A stretch of DNA of 64,000 nt from Elgaria multicarinata webbii (lineage: Eukaryota; Chordata; Lepidosauria; Squamata; Anguidae), in assembly GCF_023053635.1 (NCBI RefSeq), contig NC_086192.1, forward strand, positions 15,042,001 to 15,106,000, in the 5' to 3' direction. Position 1 is the first letter of the stretch; the number at the start of each line of letters is the position of its first letter. Shown piece after piece: positions 58,420-64,000 of the stretch. A program made the position numbers and the translations under genes. The notes beneath the pieces were generated by a model that did no database searches, was not told where the DNA came from, and saw only the letters and a list, made by a program, of their open reading frames with translations.

Positions 58420-58515
58420 CATTTTATTTTGTGAACTGCCCAGAGAGCTCCGGCTATTGGGCTGTATAGAAATGTAATAAATAAATAAATAAAATAAATA
58501 AATAATAAAATAATA
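58420..58515 (+). mobile_element. L2-type LINE tail
   Basis: TTGTGAACTGCCCAGAGAGC, TCCGGCTATTGGGC, (AAAT)n. Confidence 0.65.
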
Positions 58516-58729
58516 TTCAGCAGTCTACTCTGTTGCACCAAAATATTTTCAGGAGTTCCTAGCAATGCTCATTTGGGGATGGAGAAGTCTGCCTTGTAGT
58601 AACGGCCATTTGAGTCAACGCATCCCCTACGTAGGTGCAAACGCTTGATATCTGCCTGGCCCCAAAACTCTAGCATATAACCCAAAAAGCAAAGCTAGAT
58701 AGAAGTTGAAGAGGTTCTGATGCCCAGCA

Positions 58730-58827
58730 GATGTCAGGGATGCTATAGGGTGGATTCCTGCATTGAGCAGGGGGTTGGACTCGATGGCCTTGTAGGCCCC
58801 TTCCAACTCTGCTATTCTACGATTCTT
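58730..58827 (+). mobile_element. CR1 LINE, very short 3' end
   Basis: GATGTCAGGGATGCTATAGG to TGCTATTCTACGATTCT. Only about 98 bp kept; it runs straight into a palindromic MITE half. Confidence 0.88.
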
Positions 58828-58928
58828 CAGGCTTCAACTCCAGGCATTCCTCTCCAATGGACATGCTGGCAGGGGCTGAGGGGAGTTGATGTCCAAAACA
58901 TCTGGAGGGCACCAGGTTGGGGATGGCT
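58828..58928. mobile_element. CAG...CTG-family MITE, partial
   Basis: GGCTTCAACTCCAGGCATTC, GACATGCTGGCAGGGGC, GGGAGTTGATGTCCAAAACA, TCTGGAGGGCACCAGGTTGG. The left outer arm is missing, where the CR1 ends. Confidence 0.6.
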
Positions 58929-59657
58929 ACTCTATAATCAAACTTTGATGTTCTTCTGATTAAATAACTAAACCACACAGGTTTGCAAGCAGTACATCAC
59001 AAGACTTAAGGCTTGCATGTTTAGCACCTCGCCTTCCCATACTTTCAGGGACCTCAAGTGTTACTTTACAAATGCCCAATACAACTAGGCATTTCTGAAA
59101 TGTCAAGCCTGCATTTCTAGCCTGCAGAAGCATTTCATACTCTGCCTTGAATACAAATGGAACAGAAACAAACCCGCACCTACTTTCGCTAAGCTGCACT
59201 TGGGAGTTGAAACAAGGAATGGCAACATCCCGGGTGATACGGAAATGTAAAGCGTCTTCGTAATCCCAAGTTAACACAACAGCAGAAGGAACTTGTCCGT
59301 CTCTTGATTTAAAGATTCATCAGAGGAAAGTATAACAGGACAGAAACACAAGCAGGATAAATGCCACCAGAAAGTAACACAAGCAGACAGGGTGACTGCA
59401 TAGAAGTTTAAAAGCAAAAAGCCTTAATATATTGAGGGACCAACTTCTCAAACAGATCAGTCTTTGTAAGCAGTGGCTGTCTGACGCTTTGCTGTTCAGT
59501 AGTCTGCCATTTCCCTAGCCCAAACAAGATTGAATCTCTTACTTTAGAACTGGAATATCGCAACACCATATAGCTAACCTACAATATATCTTCAGAGACC
59601 TATAGAGCTTTATGATTTACATAAGCAGAATTGAATAGCTGAAAGGGAGCTGGGGGT

Positions 59658-60590
59658 CATAGAATAGCAGAGTTGGAAGGGGCCTACAAGGCCATCGAGT
59701 CCAACCCCCTGCTCAATGCAGGAATCCACCCTAAAGCATCCCTGACAGATGGTTGTCCAGCTGCCTCTTGAAGGCCTCTAGTGTGGGAGAGCCCACAACC
59801 TCCCTAGGTAACTGATTCCACCGTCGCACTGCTCTAACAGTCAGGAAGTTTTTCCTGATGTCCAGCCGGAATCTGGCTTCCTTTAACTTGAGCCTGTTAT
59901 TCTGTGTCCTGCACTCTGGGAGTATCGAGAAGAGATCCTGGCCCTCCTCTGTGTGACAACCTTTTAAGTATTTGAAGACTGCTATCATGTCTCCCCTCAA
60001 TCTTCTCTTCTCCAGGCTAAACATGCCCAGTTCTTTCAGTCTCTCTTCATACCCTGTGCCTGCTTACCCTACCCTGTGCCTGTTTGCATTCTCTTCCCCT
60101 CCTTATTGTTTTACTATGATTTTATTAGATTGTAAGCCTATGCGGCAGGGTCTTGCTATTTACTGTTTTACTCTGTACAGCACCATGTACATTGATGGTG
60201 CTATATAAATAAATAATAATAATAATAATAGGGCTTTGTTTCTAGACCCCTGATCATCCTGGTTGCCCTCCTCTGAACACGCTCCAGCTTGTCTGCATCC
60301 TTCTTGAATTGTGGAGCCCAGAACTGGACGCAATACTCTAGATGAGGCCTAACCAGGGCCGAATAGAGAGGAACCAGTACCTCACGTGATTTGGAAGCTA
60401 TACTTCTATTAATGCAGCCCAAAATAGCATTTGCCTTTCTTGCAGCCCTATCGCACTGTTGGCTCACATTCAGCTTGCGATCTACAACAATTCCAAGATC
60501 CTTCTCGTTTGTAGTATTGCTGAGCCAAGTGTCCCCCATCTTGTAACTGTGCCTTTGGTTTCTATTCCCTAAATGTAGAACTTGTCCATC
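59658..60590 (-). mobile_element. CR1 LINE, longest copy here, split by another insertion
   Basis: Minus strand encodes [60 protein letters not shown] and, past the insertion at 60052-60229, [20 protein letters not shown] to the stop. About 750 bp of CR1 when the insertion is excluded. 5'-truncated. Confidence 0.93.
60052..60229 (+). mobile_element. LINE 3' end (L2-like, (AAT)n tail) inserted into CR1
   Basis: Starts with two copies of TACCCTGTGCCTG and TGCTTACCC, then TTTTATTAGATTGTAAGCCT, GCACCATGTACATTGATGGT, GCTATATAAATAAATAATAA. It splits the CR1 words CTCTTCATA and GGGCTTTG. Confidence 0.75.
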
Positions 60591-60857
60591 GTCATCTTGT
60601 CCATCATTCACTACAGGACTCTTTATGCCAAGTAGGTTAAATACGATTGTACAGCTTATAGTACACCACATGAACTGCAAACACACCAAAATTCAGAACA
60701 GATGAAAGATTTCAGCAAAACGTGTAGAGCATAACTTATTGGAGCACTGGCTCCCACTAAAAGGAAAAGAACCAAAACAAAAGAGAGTGTATGTTATTTA
60801 TCTTTCCAAAAGCAAGTAATTAGGAAAAGTCACTAAGGCTGTAACCCTTTATACCAG

Positions 60858-60985
60858 GAGTGAGGAACTTGTGATTCTCCATATTTTTAGCCATATTTTT
60901 AGCCTACAATGCCTATTAGCGTAGTCAGCATAAGTAATGATGAGGAATGATGGAAGTTCTGGCACTCCAGATGTTTCAATTTACA
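60858..60985. mobile_element. CAG...CTG-family MITE, decayed
   Basis: AGGAGTGAGGAACTTGTGAT, CTACAATGCCTATTAGCG, GATGGAAGTTCTGGCACTCC, AGATGTTTC. Confidence 0.4.
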
Positions 60986-61148
60986 AGTTGCTCACCTGTT
61001 ACACATTTCTGCCTGGCAGTCAGTATCGCTGAATTCAATGGGGCTTAATTCCATGCAGTTATGCACAGGGTTGGTTTTTTTAAAAAGTATGTAAGCCATT
61101 TTATAAAAAATAGTGTTACTACATAAAGAGAGCCCTCTATGACTGCTT

Positions 61149-61275
61149 AGCACAGTCTTCCCCAACCTGGTGACCTTGAAACGTTTGGACTACAACTCCC
61201 AAAATCCCTAGCTAGAGCTGCTGAGTGTTGAAATCCAAAGAATCTGCAGGATACCAGGTTGGAGAAGGATGGTTT
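61149..61275. mobile_element. CAG...CTG palindromic MITE
   Basis: CTTCCCCAACCTGGTGACCT, TTTGGACTACAACTCCCAAA facing GAGTGTTGAAATCCAAAGAA, ACCAGGTTGGAGAAGG. Confidence 0.65.
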
Positions 61276-62978
61276 AAAGCATTGTTTAGCATCATTTCTC
61301 TCATAGTCATACACAGTAGCTACATATTATACACAAGAATTCATTTCTGAATCATTCTAATAGCTGAATGCCAAGTTCTTCAAACACCATGGTAGAACTC
61401 CCTTATCATGCTAAGAGTAAGCAATGTTTAAATCTGCAACACTACCAAGCAAACGAAATGAACTGCTAGAACGTACCACCGCATGTTTACTTCATTCCTC
61501 AAAGCCTCTCATCTACCTTCCTTTGCTGAGCTTCAAGAATGATTGGTTCAATAATTAATCCGTTCCCCTGAAGTCAAGCTGACTTTGCAACTAGATGTTC
61601 ATCTTGGCCTGGCACACAGCTTTTTCTCAGGTTACCAGAATGCATCAAGCTAGTGGTAGACGAACTGTAGGTCAGATCTAGATCACCACTGATTGATCCT
61701 TTCATGTAACTACCAGTTATGTACACACTGGCAAATGTATTTGGTGGCAGAGTGAGGGAAGAGGCCCGCCTCTCGCCCAAGCACCCTACCCTACACTGGT
61801 TTTTCATGCACTCTAGTTGCAAGTCACTCTTTAAAACGTGACTTTACAGAGACCTCATTTTGCATAGCAACCCAACTCAAAAAACATCTCAACTTGACAG
61901 AGATTACTATTCTGAGAAGAATTAAAACACTGACTACACAGCTAGGGCTGGTCACTTACCATCATATACTACTTCCTGACCTAATCAAGGCTAGGAGTGG
62001 CAAAGGGCAGATTTCTGGTCTATCTTTGTATATAGCTATAGCACTGTCAAGTGTATGGTGCATTAAAGGTCACTTGTAACATCACACTTTGCCCTAATGC
62101 TATTATTACCTTTTGGACACTTGGTTACAGAGAAACATTCAAAAAAGGTTTCATGATGCGTCTAATTCCAAAGGAAGGAAACACACCATATCTTGTTAGT
62201 AGTTTTCCACTAGTGTTGGAGGGAAAGGGGGGTACGAAAGCAGCACAGTGCCTTTAAAAGATGGTCCTGGTAATTACGATTTGCAAACTCTGGATGTAAG
62301 AGGTTGAATCAAGATATAGGACAAATATCAATTCCAGGGAAGCCTAGCAAAATTTAACCTAAGCAGCTCTAAAAGACACAAACAGTTAATTTCAAAAGGA
62401 GAAATAACAAATGATAAAATAGCCAGAATTACAGAAAAACTGCAAAGCTAGCGATGACCGGCTTTACCTATTACTGATGAACTGTCACTGAAAAGAAAAG
62501 TCCAACGGCCTCAATCGACCATGTCCCTTCAACTGAAATCTCAACGAATTCCAAATAATTACCAAGATGGAACACATAAAATGCCAGATGCCCAAGGCTG
62601 TTATGCAGAGACAGGCATCAAGGCAGCATACAGCTCTTATAAACTGGGAATTGGCGAGGACTTCGTCTCCAGAGACTCTATCTCCATTACAACTAATGGG
62701 TATTGATCTAGATATTCTGCAATGGGCAGCTGTATGATAACATGAAGTTGATCCAGGAGTAGCACGCTGAAACTGTCATTTCAGAAATGCATTCAGCACA
62801 TCCTGCCTCTGCAAAAGGGGTTGGACTATGCCTTTAGGGAAAGCCTTCTCATTTTAAAAGGTCTCGCACAAACCACCCTATGATTCCAAATGTAGAATTG
62901 GTGCTGCCCTGTGTGTGCAAATCAACTCAGACTAACTACTCCACCTGGAATTACATAAAGCAGGCCACCTCCCCTTTT

Positions 62979-63180
62979 CATAGAATAGTAGAGTTGGAAG
63001 GGGCCTACAAGGGAATCCACCCTAAAGCATACCAGACAGAGGGCTGCCCAGCTGCCTCTTGAATGCCTCTAGTGTGGGAGAGCCCACAACCTCCCAAGGT
63101 AACTGGTTCCATTATCATACTGCTCTAACAGTGAGGAAGTTTTTCCTGATGTCCAGACGGAATCTGGCTTCCTATAACTT
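62979..63180 (-). mobile_element. CR1 LINE, short 3' end with small deletion
   Basis: CATAGAATAGTAGAGTTGGA to GGAATCTGGCTTCCTATAAC. About 40 bp present in sister copies are missing after GGGGCCTACAAGG. Confidence 0.88.
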
Positions 63181-63256
63181 TTGCTGACCTTGTACTAGCA
63201 CCTTGTAATCTGTCAGGGTTCCTAAACTGTATCCATCTTGCTATGCCTTAACAGCT

Positions 63257-63361
63257 TTCTCTAACCTGGTGCCCTCCAAATGTGTTGGACTACAACTCCC
63301 ATGGGAATCATGGGAGTTATAATCTAATGCACCTTGAGGATACCAGGTTGGGAAAAGCTGC
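63257..63361. mobile_element. CAG...CTG palindromic MITE
   Basis: TTTCTCTAACCTGGTGCCCT, GTTGGACTACAACTCCCATG facing GGGAGTTATAATCTAATGCA, ACCAGGTTGGGAAAAGCTG. Confidence 0.65.
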
Positions 63362-63503
63362 CTTAAGTCGTATTTTTTTTTTAAACTAGCAAGTAAGCCA
63401 GTTGCCAGTTTAAGAAAAGGCTACCAGTGACATTATGCAGCCCGTCAGACATAGAGGCTGCACAAGAGTGTATGCAGCAGTCTTAGCAGTCCAGCAAGAC
63501 AAT

Positions 63504-63786
63504 TCTCTTCTCGATCCTCCCAGAGTGCAGGACACGGAATAACGGGCTCAAGTTACAGGAAGCCAGATTCCGGCTGGACATCAGGAAAAACTTCCTGTTA
63601 GAGCAGTACGACAACGGAATCAGCTACCTAGGGAGGTTGTGGGCTGTCCCACACTAGAGGCCTTCAAGAGGCAGCTGGACAACCCTCTGTCGGGGATGCT
63701 TTAGGGTGGATTCCTGCATTGAGCAGGGGGTTGGACTTGATGGCCTTGTAGGCCCCTTCCAACTCTGCTATTCTATGATTCTATGA
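63504..63786 (+). mobile_element. CR1 LINE, 3' end
   Basis: TCTCTTCTCGATCCTCCCAG to CTATTCTATGATTCTATGA. Inverted relative to the copy at 62979. Confidence 0.92.
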
Positions 63787-63908
63787 ATTAACGGTAGTCC
63801 GCTGCCTTTATTACTTGGCCAAGCAGCAAATGCAGCAAAGGCCTGAAGAGCAGCCATGCTGTTGAGCCTTCCTATCAGAACATTACATATACAGTGATCA
63901 ACAAATGA

Positions 63909-64000
63909 AGGTTTCTCTATGAATTTGTCACAGCTGGATATCAATGGCCAACTAGTCATAAGGGCTATGTGCTACCTCCTGAATCAGAAGCAGTGTCTCT
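63909..64000 (+). mobile_element. CR1/L3-like LINE 3' UTR, cut by the window edge
   Basis: TATGAATTTGTCACAGCTGG, CAATGGCCAACTAGTCATAA, GCTACCTCCTGAATCAGAAG match the L3-like subfamily at 25078 and 9241 (reverse). Confidence 0.5.

Overview
The window looks like nuclear DNA of a squamate reptile, most likely a lizard. The support is a vertebrate gene trio (SRRM3, HSPB1, YWHAG) in the order and orientation I recall from human 7q11.23, embedded in a squamate-type repeat load: many 5'-truncated CR1 LINEs ending in ATTCTATG repeats, L2-type LINE tails, a BovB (RTE) LINE 3' end, a tRNA-headed SINE with a BovB-like tail, non-autonomous hAT transposons and short palindromic MITEs. No retrovirus or LTR element was recognised.

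Layout. Positions 1-12,038 hold the last four coding exons of SRRM3 on the plus strand, including the exons for the C-terminal eMIC (enhancer of microexons) domain. The 3' UTR follows and carries a nine-copy 42-bp minisatellite. About 13.3-24.4 kb is intergenic and repeat-rich (CR1, L2, BovB, simple repeats). HSPB1 occupies 24,489-29,820 in three exons and encodes an intact 214-residue small heat-shock protein; its poly(A) signal is at 29,969. About 30-39.2 kb is intergenic and dominated by MITEs, one large minisatellite, L2, SINE and CR1 copies. YWHAG lies on the minus strand: a roughly 2.9-kb 3' UTR (about 39,240-42,186) and the large coding exon (42,187-42,843) encoding residues 30-247 of 14-3-3 gamma. 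The rest of the window (42,844-64,000) is YWHAG intron 1. The short exon 1, which should encode residues 1-29, was not found and should lie beyond the right edge.

The three genes do not form a pathway. SRRM3 drives inclusion of neuronal microexons, HSPB1 is a stress chaperone, and YWHAG is a phosphoserine/threonine-binding adaptor. 14-3-3 proteins are known to bind phosphorylated small heat-shock proteins, notably HSPB6. The linkage is ordinary conserved synteny.

The most interesting material is structural. (1) A SINE and a hAT transposon landed within about 15 bp of each other in an SRRM3 intron, each with an intact target-site duplication, so the empty site can be read directly. (2) A roughly 35-bp minisatellite family occurs at three loci and appears to have grown from one arm of a palindromic MITE. 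(3) A 42-bp array in the SRRM3 3' UTR is open in several frames. (4) Near-perfect palindromes occur at 5.7, 27.1 and 31.8 kb. (5) There are several nested insertions. I saw no new protein-coding system. Lengths, frames and repeat boundaries were read by eye, and family names rest on remembered consensus sequences, not searches.
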